From: Streptomyces katrae | Lineage (GTDB): Bacteria > Actinomycetota > Actinomycetes > Streptomycetales > Streptomycetaceae | NCBI RefSeq assembly: GCF_000717655.1 | Contig: NZ_JNZY01000070.1 | Span: forward strand, 1 to 17,254 | DNA length: 17,254 nucleotides | Direction of reading: 5' to 3' | In this document: positions 6,652 through 13,734 of the stretch, piece after piece | How the letters are laid out: each line of letters begins with the position of its first letter | Numbering within the stretch: the first letter of the stretch is position 1 | Made by a program: the position numbers and the translations under genes | The notes under the pieces: generated by a model | Database searches by the model: none | What the model was told of the DNA's origin: nothing | The model's input: the letters and a program-made list of their open reading frames with translations, nothing else

Positions 6652-7227
6652 CTACTGCGCATCAGTGGCGGCGCCGACGGGCTCCGGGGTAGTGCGGGCG
6701 GCGATGGCCTGGTCCATGGCCGCGGCGAAGCCGGGATCGCGGCGGCGGCGCTGGTAGACCGTCGCGGAAGTGATGCCGACCTCCGCCGCGGCCTTCGTCG
6801 TCGCCATCCCGGCCCGCAGATACTCGAGGAACTGACGGCGCTCCGGAGTGAAGCGGGAGGGGCGGCGCTCCGCCCGCTTCACGGTCGCGGCGGCCACCGC
6901 ATCACACGCCGCGGCGAACGCCCGCTGCTCGCTGCGCCAGGTATTGGCTTGAGCGGAACCGTCGAACAAGATCTGAGAAGCCAGGCTGGGAGACGCTCCC
7001 AGAGCCAGCAGCCGCAGGTAGTCCGCGCGGCCGACGACGCCCACCGCCTCGATGCCGTCCGGGTCCACGCCGGCCAGCGCGAGCGCCAGCCCCATATCCG
7101 TGCGGGCCGCGCGGAACACCTCCCGGACCGGCACCCCCAGTTCCTCCGCCACCGCCTGGACGGCCTCGCCGGTGCGCAGCCGGGCCAGCAGAGGGGACCG
7201 GCTGCGGGCCGGGAGCTTGTCGGGCAT
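6652..7227 (-). CDS. Protein of repeated HTH (TerS/psq-like) modules, cut at amber codon
   Basis: This 191-residue product starts MPDKLPARSRSPLL. It contains three similar units of about 45 residues: about 12-52 (LLARLRTGEAVQAVAEELGV...), 67-112 (DYLRLLALGASPSLASQIL...) and 128-175 (RRQFLEYLRAGMATTKAAAEVG...). The third unit is a clear helix-turn-helix of the phage small-terminase or homeodomain-like kind. A DNA-binding role is likely; the target is unknown. The ATG at 7227 is chosen as the first Met before the modules; the site has no clear ribosome-binding sequence, and an upstream in-frame start at 7275 is possible. A decayed coding stretch lies just upstream. The gene ends at TAG 6652, but the frame continues with a fourth module. 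Confidence 0.65.
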   Translation of the reverse strand: MPDKLPARSRSPLLARLRTGEAVQAVAEELGVPVREVFRAARTDMGLALALAGVDPDGIEAVGVVGRADYLRLLALGASPSLASQILFDGSAQANTWRSEQRAFAAACDAVAAATVKRAERRPSRFTPERRQFLEYLRAGMATTKAAAEVGITSATVYQRRRRDPGFAAAMDQAIAARTTPEPVGAATDAQ

Positions 7228-7275
7228 GAGCGCACCGTCGAACGGCCCGTGGTGTCGGCTCTCCCGACACACCAC

Positions 7276-7529
7276 GTCGCAGGCAGACCCGGGAACGGTC
7301 GGCCCCCTGCATGGCGCGGCACGAGGAGCTTGTCTGAGTCGATGTGCAGTCCCTGAGGGCTGCCGAGGGCGTGGTGGGGGGTGAAGATGGTGGCAGCCGG
7401 CCAGCCGCCGGGGTTCGCCATGATCGTGTGGGCGGTGATCCCCGGCTGGCGGGAGCCTTCGACGAGCAGGGCGGCGCCCATGTCCCCGCCGTTCACGGAA
7501 GCCGGCCCGGTCAGCAGGGTGGTGGGGAG
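7276..7529 (-). pseudogene. Unrecognised coding fragment upstream of the HTH gene
   Basis: The minus frame just inside a TGA at 7530 reads LTTLLTGPASVNGGDMG, then AALLVEGSRQPGITAHTIM, GWPAATIFTPHHALG and GLHIDSDKLLVPR. This looks like genuine protein, then degenerates near 7290. A GTG at 7496 could start it, with no ribosome-binding site. The family was not recognised. Because it opens after a stop and runs out of order into the next gene, it is probably a remnant. Confidence 0.4.
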
Positions 7530-7588
7530 TCAGGTTGCATCGGCTGAGGCGGCTGAGGGTTTCCGCACGGGATCAGCTTGCTCTCGTT

Positions 7589-8773
7589 TCAGAAGCTCAC
7601 ACTGGGGGCCTCGGTCAGCGTCTTCTCCACCACGTCGGCGGCAGCTGATGCCCCGCCCGCCTCCATGATCTCCCGGCGCAGCGCGGCGACAGCGGCTGCG
7701 ATGCTCTGGTCGTCGGCTGCTGTGAGTACCGCCTCGCGGAGACTGGCGCTATCAGCTTGCTCGGGGGGCAAATACAAGCCCAGCCCGAGTTCGGCGATGC
7801 AGGTGGCATTGACCCGCTGTTCGGCCATTTGCGGCACCGCCACTACGGGAACGCCCAAAGCGAAGGCCTCCATGGCACTGCCCATCCCGCCATGCGTAAC
7901 GAACACCGAGGAAGCCGCAAGCACGTCTAGTTGGGGCACACTTGCATGCACTTCGAAGCCCTGCGGCAGGGGGCCGATCCCCCTCTCGGCCACCTCGGCG
8001 CCGACGCTCATCACGACGTGCCAGCCCATTCCATCGAAGGCATCCCTGCACGACCGGTAGAACTCCGGGCGACGGTTGAACTGCGAGCCGAGCGACACAT
8101 ACACCACAGGCCGACCGCCCTTGGGGGCTTGCCAGCTGCCCTGGAAGGAACGGTCGCTGATGGCAGGGCCCACCCCGTGGGCGTCCCGGCCCCTCACTGT
8201 CTCAGGGCGGCGCTGGAAGGTCCGGGGGAAGAACGCGATCGTCCGCGGCGGGGCCAGCGTCAGGGCATGGACCCCGCCTGGCACACCGAATTCGGCGACG
8301 GCCGCAGCCAACTCGGAGTGGCCTGGGATCTGGGAGATTTCGTCTACGCCGAAAAACTCCTGAACCAGTCCTTCGTAGGGAAGGTGGGTCGGCGCGAGCT
8401 GCACTACCGGTACACCCCATCGGGCAGCCAGCAAGGGCCCCATCCACGCGTACACGTCGTAGAGCACCAGGTCCGGGCGATCGTGGGCGAACTGGGGCTC
8501 CAGCTGCGACAACGCCAGCATATTCAGCCCGAGCACCTCTGTGACCATGTGCGTCATGTCTTCGGAGGCCTCCCCTGAGGGCGGCACCTCGTAGAGGACC
8601 GGCTCGCCGCCCGCCGCACGTACCTGGTCGGCGAAGTCCGCAGTCACCGCGTAACTCACTCGGTGACCCCGCTCCACCAGCTCTCCCACGACCGCTAGTG
8701 TCGGAAGCACGTGCCCGTGCATGGGTACGTTGAACACCGCGATGTGCGCGCCCCGCACCGCGTCACCTTGCAT
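7589..8773 (-). CDS. GT1 glycosyltransferase, macrolide (MGT/OleD-like) type
   Basis: This 394-residue enzyme has the GT-B fold of antibiotic and macrolide glycosyltransferases, which move a sugar from a nucleotide-sugar to a hydroxyl group. The N-terminal domain holds HIAVFN and MHGHVLPT, with His19 placed like the catalytic His of OleD. LVLYD (Asp106) is the likely partner. The C-terminal donor-binding domain has YVSLGSQF (about 225-232), VPQLDVLAASSVFVTHGGMGS (about 279-299) and PVVAVPQMAEQ. OleD-like members glucosylate and inactivate macrolides, so roles in resistance or in tailoring a product both fit. I prefer the ATG at 8773 (GGGG about 7 bases upstream, family-like N-terminus); an in-frame ATG at 8821 lacks a ribosome-binding site. 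An inverted repeat lies upstream at 8839-8880. The gene appears intact. Confidence 0.88.
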   Translation of the reverse strand: MQGDAVRGAHIAVFNVPMHGHVLPTLAVVGELVERGHRVSYAVTADFADQVRAAGGEPVLYEVPPSGEASEDMTHMVTEVLGLNMLALSQLEPQFAHDRPDLVLYDVYAWMGPLLAARWGVPVVQLAPTHLPYEGLVQEFFGVDEISQIPGHSELAAAVAEFGVPGGVHALTLAPPRTIAFFPRTFQRRPETVRGRDAHGVGPAISDRSFQGSWQAPKGGRPVVYVSLGSQFNRRPEFYRSCRDAFDGMGWHVVMSVGAEVAERGIGPLPQGFEVHASVPQLDVLAASSVFVTHGGMGSAMEAFALGVPVVAVPQMAEQRVNATCIAELGLGLYLPPEQADSASLREAVLTAADDQSIAAAVAALRREIMEAGGASAAADVVEKTLTEAPSVSF

Positions 8774-8838
8774 ATCAGCCCCAGCTCCACCATGCGGCCG
8801 CGTACGGCCGCGCAAGATCATGTCAGTCGTCTAACGGA

Positions 8839-8880
8839 GGGGTGAGTGGTCAAGTATGGGGGGCCACCTGATCTCACCCC
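8839..8880. promoter_or_regulatory. 8-bp inverted repeat upstream of the glycosyltransferase
   Basis: GGGGTGAG (8839-8846) and CTCACCCC (8873-8880) are perfect inverted copies separated by 26 bases, 66 bases upstream of the preferred start. The spacing is long for a simple dimer site. It could be an operator or a structure in the leader; there is no other support. Confidence 0.3.
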
Positions 8881-9033
8881 ACCGGGGGACGCAAGGTTGT
8901 GGGGGCAGGCACGGCGTCTCGGGCCGGCCGGCGGCGAGCCCACCTCGGCGGTCGGCGAGCGGTAGCAAGGCCGTGGGGACGGCGGAACAGCCAGTAACGC
9001 TAAGCGTCCGATCTTGGTCTTGGGCTGGCCCTA

Positions 9034-9168
9034 CTACTTCTCTGCGTTCGGGTGGGGCTGGGCCTGGAGCCGCTCGCCCAGGTCGATCTCCTCCACGGTG
9101 AGCGGGTCCTCGGGCCGGCCCTGGGTAAGGCGGGCCTCCATGTCATTGCCCAGAAGGGCCTGGAGCAT
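9034..9168 (-). CDS. Orphan mini-ORF, 44 aa (possible gene remnant)
   Basis: The minus frame reads MLQALLGNDMEARL, then TQGRPEDPLTVEEIDLGERL and QAQPHPNAEK before a TAG. The residue mix (acidic, helical, no Arg/Pro excess) is unlike random high-GC translation and looks like the C-terminus of a real protein. No ribosome-binding site precedes the ATG, and the frame continues upstream without one for several codons. It lies just after the secreted protein gene. It may be a separate small gene or the tail of a lost one; the family was not recognised. Confidence 0.4.
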   Translation of the reverse strand: MLQALLGNDMEARLTQGRPEDPLTVEEIDLGERLQAQPHPNAEK

Positions 9169-9191
9169 GGCGTGCGTGTACGGCAACCCCG

Positions 9192-9680
9192 CTACTGGAA
9201 GCCGCCGCCCTGGGGGAACCCTTGCTGGCCGCCGAACCCGCCGCCCTGGGGGAACCCTTGCTGGCCGCCGGAGCCGTCCTGGCCGCCACCGCTCAGGAAG
9301 CTGTCGTCGATGGCGTTGTCGTAGTAGTCGTTGTCGGGGGGCAGGATCCGCCTGTTCACAATCCTGGAGAAGTCGAGGGTGAAGCGGCGCGGCTTGCAGT
9401 CCGGCCCCTTGCAGCTCTGGTTGAACTTTGGAATCGGGGGCAGGCTGTCGACGGATGGGTTAGTGCTCTGGGCGGCCGGGAACCCGCCGCCGCTGCCGCC
9501 CCCTTGGAAGCTGCCTTGGCCGCCGAAGCCGCCGCCCTGGGGGAACGCTTGCTGGCCGCCGAACTGGCCCCCAACAGTGGGTCCGTCAGCCGGGGGTGGG
9601 TCCTGGGCGTAAGCGGCGCTACCGCCGCTGAGACAGAGGCCGAGGGCCGCGGTCGCGGCAGCGAGGAAACGGAACGGCAT
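9192..9680 (-). CDS. Secreted Gly/Gln-rich repeat protein
   Basis: The ATG at 9680 follows CCAGGAGATTCC, a good ribosome-binding site. MPFRFLAAATAALGLCLSG...AYAQ is a Sec signal peptide with probable cleavage after AYA (about residue 25). The mature protein, about 137 residues, has a low-complexity part (GGQFGGQQAFPQGGGFGG) and a central block KFNQSCKGPDCKPRRFTLDF with two Cys that could form a disulfide. It then has IVNRRILPPDNDYYDNAIDD and a C-terminal repeat FPQGGGFGGQQGFPQGGGFQ. It is exported, has no membrane anchor, and may act at the cell surface or matrix. The function is unknown. It is the last gene before the orphan ORF and is not coupled to the upstream operon. Confidence 0.8.
   Translation of the reverse strand: MPFRFLAAATAALGLCLSGGSAAYAQDPPPADGPTVGGQFGGQQAFPQGGGFGGQGSFQGGGSGGGFPAAQSTNPSVDSLPPIPKFNQSCKGPDCKPRRFTLDFSRIVNRRILPPDNDYYDNAIDDSFLSGGGQDGSGGQQGFPQGGGFGGQQGFPQGGGFQ
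9199..9265. repeat. Tandem copies of a Gly/Gln-coding unit
   Basis: Two tandem copies (about 9202-9237 and 9238-9265) share CCGCCCTGGGGGAACCCTTG and CTGGCCGCCG. A third copy, with GCTTG replacing CCTTG, lies at about 9532-9560. They encode GGQQGFPQGGGF. They are internal to the secreted protein gene. Confidence 0.75.
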
Positions 9681-9710
9681 GGAATCTCCTGGGGTGCGAT
9701 GGTGGCTGGC

Positions 9711-9737
9711 AGTCGTTTTGCGATCTGCCAAACGACT
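9711..9737. terminator. 8-bp inverted repeat downstream of the MMPL/hydrolase operon
   Basis: AGTCGTTT (9711-9718) and AAACGACT (9730-9737) are perfect inverted copies with an 11-base loop, 85 bases after the hydrolase stop. It also lies 31 bases before the secreted protein start codon. It is either the operon terminator or an operator for the secreted protein; the sequence cannot decide. Confidence 0.45.
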
Positions 9738-9821
9738 TGCCCAGGGCGAGGAAACGGCCCCTTCAGTCGCCTCGCACTACCGGGCGCTCGCATAAGCAAT
9801 GCCGTTGCGGCGGACGGCGGA

Positions 9822-10757
9822 CTACCGATACCCCTCGCGTCGCCCAGGGGCCGCCATGGCCTTCCTGTCGCTCGGTACATAGCTCGCTTCTCGCACCGGG
9901 CGGGGAAGCTGAGCAGAGGTTGTGGGGATGGAGTTCCAGAACTCCAGCAGGCACTGCGTAACAGCGTGAGGCTGATGCTGCTGCACGCTGTGGCCGGCAT
10001 CTGCGATGACGGCATGGGAGGCACCCAGCCTGCGGGCGGCTTCGGTGTAGTAGTGGGAGGAAAACAGGCTGTCCTTTTCGCCGCTCACGACCAGCAGAGG
10101 CAGGTCGGAGGCCGCAGAGCCGCAGCTTCGGCTAGTGGCCGCCCAGGAGCGGACCAGACCGACGTAATGCGCTGGCTGAGTGCTGGTCAGCCTGGCCTGA
10201 GCTACAGGGCGGATGGCGGGATCCAGGGCCTCATGGGGCCGGGACTTCTCCCAGTTCTGGGTCACCAGTCGAACGGTTCGGGTCGGACCGATGAGCTGGC
10301 CTACGAGGGCGAGAAGACGCAGCCGGATGGACATCCAGCGGGTGACCGTCAGAGGGCAGGACACCAGCGCAAGACTCGCCTCTGCACCAGTGACCGCGGC
10401 TGCTTGTGCTACGAAGCCGCCCATGCACAGCCCCACGACGTGAATGGTGTGAGAGTGCTCCTTGAGCTGGGCAAGCACGCCCCGAAGGTCTTCCCCCAGC
10501 GATTCGATGGTGTATGCGTCAGGACTCGTCGGCCCGTCTGACTCGTACTGGCCCCTGTGATCGTAGGAGTAGGCGTCGTAACCTGCCTGGGCCAGGAGGG
10601 GAAGCAGCGGAACGAAATCCTCCTTCGAACCGAGAAAACCGCCGACCAGAACGACGCTGCCTCTTCGGTGGGTATCCGTTGCAGGAGAGCACCGCAACGC
10701 GGCGAGCCGGCCGCCAGAGAAGTCGAAAGCGTGGTCGGCGATGGGCAAAGAGGTCAT
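9822..10757 (-). CDS. Alpha/beta hydrolase with a Cys nucleophile
   Basis: This 311-residue enzyme has an alpha/beta hydrolase fold. The sequence shows VVLVGGFLGSKEDF (oxyanion region, about 35-48), YDHRGQYESDGP (65-76) and the nucleophile elbow VVGLCMGGF (107-115). Also visible are SGEKDSLF (Asp229) and AGHSVQQH (His256). The usual Ser of GxSxG is Cys111, as in dienelactone hydrolases. The substrate is unknown; esters, thioesters or lactones are possible. Its ATG overlaps the MMPL stop (ATGA), so the pair is translationally coupled and the hydrolase may act on what the transporter moves. It appears complete; the last 35 residues look disordered. Confidence 0.85.
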   Translation of the reverse strand: MTSLPIADHAFDFSGGRLAALRCSPATDTHRRGSVVLVGGFLGSKEDFVPLLPLLAQAGYDAYSYDHRGQYESDGPTSPDAYTIESLGEDLRGVLAQLKEHSHTIHVVGLCMGGFVAQAAAVTGAEASLALVSCPLTVTRWMSIRLRLLALVGQLIGPTRTVRLVTQNWEKSRPHEALDPAIRPVAQARLTSTQPAHYVGLVRSWAATSRSCGSAASDLPLLVVSGEKDSLFSSHYYTEAARRLGASHAVIADAGHSVQQHQPHAVTQCLLEFWNSIPTTSAQLPRPVREASYVPSDRKAMAAPGRREGYR

Positions 10758-13066
10758 GAGCGTTCCAGACTCCGAGTGTCGGTCCTTGGGAGGTCAATGT
10801 GGGCTGGCCCGGCGTCCGGGTCCGTGAAACCACGGCGGCTGTCGTGTGCGCGTTTGCCTGGCCCCGGGCGCCATGCCGTCATGGGCGGTGTCCACCAGTT
10901 GGCGCTACCGGCCAGGCACATGACAGCGGGGGTGAGAAGACCTCGAATGAGGGTGGCGTCCAAAATGACTGCCAGCGCAAGGCCCAGGCCAATGATTTTC
11001 AGGAGTACGAGTTCAGACGTGGCCAAAGCTGCCATGACCACTGCGAAGATCACGGCAGCCCAGGTGAACAGGCCGGCAGCACGGTCCAGTCCGCGCGCAA
11101 CGGCGATCTTGGTGTCCGAGCATTGATCGTACTCTTCGCAGATTCGGGCAAGGAGGAAGATCTCGTAGTCCATGGAGAGCCCGAACGCAATGCAGAAGAC
11201 GAGCACGGGCATCTGGATGTCAGTGGTGCCAGTCACCGTGAACCCGCCTAGCAGACCGGCGAAGTTGCCGTCCTGAAACACAAACACCAGAGCACCGAAG
11301 GTCGCGCTCAGGCTGAGGGCGTTCAGCAGCAGCGCCTTCACCGCTAGCACGGGCCTGCGGGTCAGAGCGAGCACCAGCACCAGCATGGCAGCCGCAATCA
11401 GCGACAGCGCCCACCCAAGTCGCTCTTCGAGCGGCTGCTGCATGTCCGCGAGGACCGCGCCCGGACCACCCACCAGGACGGTGCCGGGAGCGGGAAGCCT
11501 GCGCAGCGCAACGGCCATCTCCCGGGCCTCGGCGCTGAAGGGTTCACACCGCGTTGTCACCGAAAGCCACACACCACGGCCGTTGGCGAAGGACGCCACG
11601 CTCACGTCACCTGCCCGGATGCGCGCCCCGTTTGCGTAGGTGCCGGTGACGGTCCGCACTTGCCGAACCTCAGGCAGGCCGGCGATGTTCTTCGCGTACC
11701 GGTCCAGTTCAGCTGCGCGCGCCGCCGTATCGAAAGCGGGCAGGACCACCGTCGTGGGGCTGGCGACTCCACCATCGACGAAATCTCTGCGCAATGCCTG
11801 CCCACTCTTCCCGATCTCCGAGGAAGCGGGAAACAGCCGGTCATCAAACAGCCCGAACTTGACGTGCGCGTATGGAGCGGCCACCACGACCAGACAGGAG
11901 GTGAGGATCACCGCGACCATCCCCGGGCGGCCCATGACCCATAAGGCGGTCCGCCCCCACACTCCCCGGCCAGCACTTGCAGAAAGCGACGCGCGCCCCG
12001 CGCGCCGCCACCGGCCGCAGACATCCAGCCGGTCCACCCTCCTGCCCAGACACGCCAGCAGAGCGGGCAGCACCACCAGGCTCACCACCGCATCCAAAAC
12101 CACCACGGTGATCCCGCCATAGGCGATCGAACGCAGAATCGGCAACGGAAACAGCAGCAGAGCCGCCAACGAGGCAGTCACCGTCGCAGCGGAAAACGCC
12201 ACCGCCCTCCCGGCAGTACTCAACGCCACCTGCAGCGCGACTTCGACGCGACACCCCCGCGACAGTTCCTCCCGGTACCGGCTGATCACAAAGAGGCTGT
12301 AATCCACCGCCAGAGCGAAACCCAAGGCGTAACTGATGCTGCTCGCATACACCGAGACAGGCGTGAAGGAGGCCATCAGCCGCAACACCGCCGCGGTACC
12401 CATGACCGCCAGCGCCCCGACCAGCACAGGAAGCACGGCCGCCACCGCCGAACGAAAAGCGAGCAGCAACAGCACCACCGTCACCGGCAGGACCAACAAA
12501 TCTCCGCGGGTGCGATCCCGCTCCACCTGCTCACCGACCCGCGTACGGAGAATTGCCTCCCCGTTGGCAGCAACGTCCAAGTGGCCCTGTCGGCCTGTGA
12601 CCAGGGGCATCAAGCGCATTGAAGCCCTGGCCGCCTCCTTGTCGCCACCCCACAGCCGAACCAGGAACACCGCGCTGCATCCGTCGCGGGAACGCAGCGA
12701 CTTCTCGCGAGCCGACCAATAGGACTGCACCCAGGCGACGGAAGGGTCCCCAGCGAGCACCGCCGCCACTCTTCGCGCGTCGGCAACCACCCCGGGGCTG
12801 TCCACCGATCCGTCGGCGCGGGCAACCAAAATCACATTAGGGACAGCCGCTCCAAAATCGCTGTCAAGGATGTCCTTCGCCCGAATCGACTCCGCAGACG
12901 CCGGTGCTTCCGAGTCCGTCGACAGATAGTCATGGGCCGAGCTGCCGTACCAGAACACCGCCAGCGCCGCACACAACGAGGCGAAAACAACAGGCCAACG
13001 GTGGCGAAGTACCAATGCGGACAGGCGGCTACGACGCCGGGCGCCACCCCCGGTCCTCGGGCCCAT
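10754..13066 (-). CDS. MMPL-family RND-type exporter
   Basis: This 770-residue integral membrane protein has the two-fold layout of MMPL transporters, which use the proton gradient to export lipids, polyketides or other hydrophobic molecules. A first helix (RWPVVFASLCAALAVFW) is followed by an extracytoplasmic domain, a block of five or six helices, a second outside domain, and another helix block. The marker motifs GFALAVDYSLFVISRYREE and FGLSMDYEIFLLARICEEY, one per half, carry the conserved Asp-Tyr thought to relay protons. The ATG at 13066 has GGGAG 8 bases upstream; an in-frame ATG at 13186 would add an unlikely hydrophilic leader. It is coupled to the hydrolase downstream. A palindrome at 13136-13155 may be the operator. 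It is not full mycobacterial MmpL length, but normal for Streptomyces members. Confidence 0.9.
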   Translation of the reverse strand: MGPRTGGGARRRSRLSALVLRHRWPVVFASLCAALAVFWYGSSAHDYLSTDSEAPASAESIRAKDILDSDFGAAVPNVILVARADGSVDSPGVVADARRVAAVLAGDPSVAWVQSYWSAREKSLRSRDGCSAVFLVRLWGGDKEAARASMRLMPLVTGRQGHLDVAANGEAILRTRVGEQVERDRTRGDLLVLPVTVVLLLLAFRSAVAAVLPVLVGALAVMGTAAVLRLMASFTPVSVYASSISYALGFALAVDYSLFVISRYREELSRGCRVEVALQVALSTAGRAVAFSAATVTASLAALLLFPLPILRSIAYGGITVVVLDAVVSLVVLPALLACLGRRVDRLDVCGRWRRAGRASLSASAGRGVWGRTALWVMGRPGMVAVILTSCLVVVAAPYAHVKFGLFDDRLFPASSEIGKSGQALRRDFVDGGVASPTTVVLPAFDTAARAAELDRYAKNIAGLPEVRQVRTVTGTYANGARIRAGDVSVASFANGRGVWLSVTTRCEPFSAEAREMAVALRRLPAPGTVLVGGPGAVLADMQQPLEERLGWALSLIAAAMLVLVLALTRRPVLAVKALLLNALSLSATFGALVFVFQDGNFAGLLGGFTVTGTTDIQMPVLVFCIAFGLSMDYEIFLLARICEEYDQCSDTKIAVARGLDRAAGLFTWAAVIFAVVMAALATSELVLLKIIGLGLALAVILDATLIRGLLTPAVMCLAGSANWWTPPMTAWRPGPGKRAHDSRRGFTDPDAGPAHIDLPRTDTRSLERS

Positions 13067-13094
13067 GCTCTGCTCCCTCTCTGGTGTGATCAGC

Positions 13095-13155
13095 CCGTAC
13101 AGGCGTGATCCATACGGTGCGCGGCCTGCTGGGGCCGTACGAAGGTATTCGTATG
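13095..13155. promoter_or_regulatory. Possible TetR-type operator upstream of the MMPL operon
   Basis: CGTACGAA-GGTA-TTCGTATG (13136-13155) is an 8+8 inverted repeat with one mismatch, 70-90 bases before the MMPL start. A weaker pair, CCGTA (13095-13099) and TACGG (13113-13117), lies nearer the gene. Short palindromes of this form are common TetR-family sites ahead of MMPL genes. No regulator gene is present in the window, so this is inferred. Confidence 0.45.
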
Positions 13156-13439
13156 CAGCTGCTGTGGGCACCGCGACGGAAGGCATAGCCCGGTGCGTTC
13201 ATGCCCGATCAACGAGACCCTTCGGCGCGGGTCACTGATCCGCAGAGATGACCAGTGCCAGGGGGCCGCATGCGCTGTATCGGCTGCCCTCGACCTGGTG
13301 GTCCTCGCCTACCGGCCATCGAATCCTGAACACACATCTCGCGCCCCGCGGCCTGGCCGTGGGGAACATCAGTCCTGCCCTCGTCGTCAAAGTCGACCAT
13401 TGAGGTCGCGCAGCGGCCGCAGCGTCCCGCCGGCCGGGG
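13156..13439. other. About 280 bp with no recognisable gene
   Basis: It lies upstream of the MMPL gene (-) and the Ku gene (+). Frames are open on both strands but lack starts with ribosome-binding sites, and composition is Arg/Pro/Ser-rich as in shadow frames. A short plus-strand stretch near 13310-13395 (RILNTHLAPRGLAVG) might be decayed coding sequence. Confidence 0.4.
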
Positions 13440-13592
13440 TGGAGGCAGTGAACTCGGGCCATGGCGGTTCGAAGAGGAATACCGCAAGTTCGGAATACCG
13501 CCTCTCCACCAGTGCTGATCGAAGAGGGGCCCGAGGGCGAGCACACCGTGCGTTCCTGGACGAGGGAACGCGGCGAGGTGGAAGGGCCCTGA
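13440..13592 (+). pseudogene. Degenerate gene fragment upstream of ku
   Basis: The plus frame from before 13440 reads SELGPWRFEEEYRKFGIPPL and stops at 13516. The next-but-one frame takes over with VLIEEGPEGEHTVRSWTRER and GEVEGP, stopping at 13590. The two pieces join naturally into one protein tail if one frame slip is allowed near 13505-13512. The residue mix is convincing on both sides. No start or ribosome-binding site was found. The family was not recognised. Confidence 0.4.
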
Positions 13593-13734
13593 CAGGGCCT
13601 GGAGCGCTCTTCCTCGTCACGCTGGGAGGCGCTCCGGGCGGTGTACTCGGGTTGGGCTGCCGTTGCCCGTGGGGGTGATCAGGCGCAGGGTGGGAAGGTG
13701 CCGAGTGACACCGCGGTGAAGGGTGGTGCGGGCG

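Noticed and set aside
9222..10541. Plus-strand open frame across the secreted protein and hydrolase genes
   Set aside because: It crosses two minus-strand genes with clear starts and motifs; composition is that of a reverse-complement shadow.
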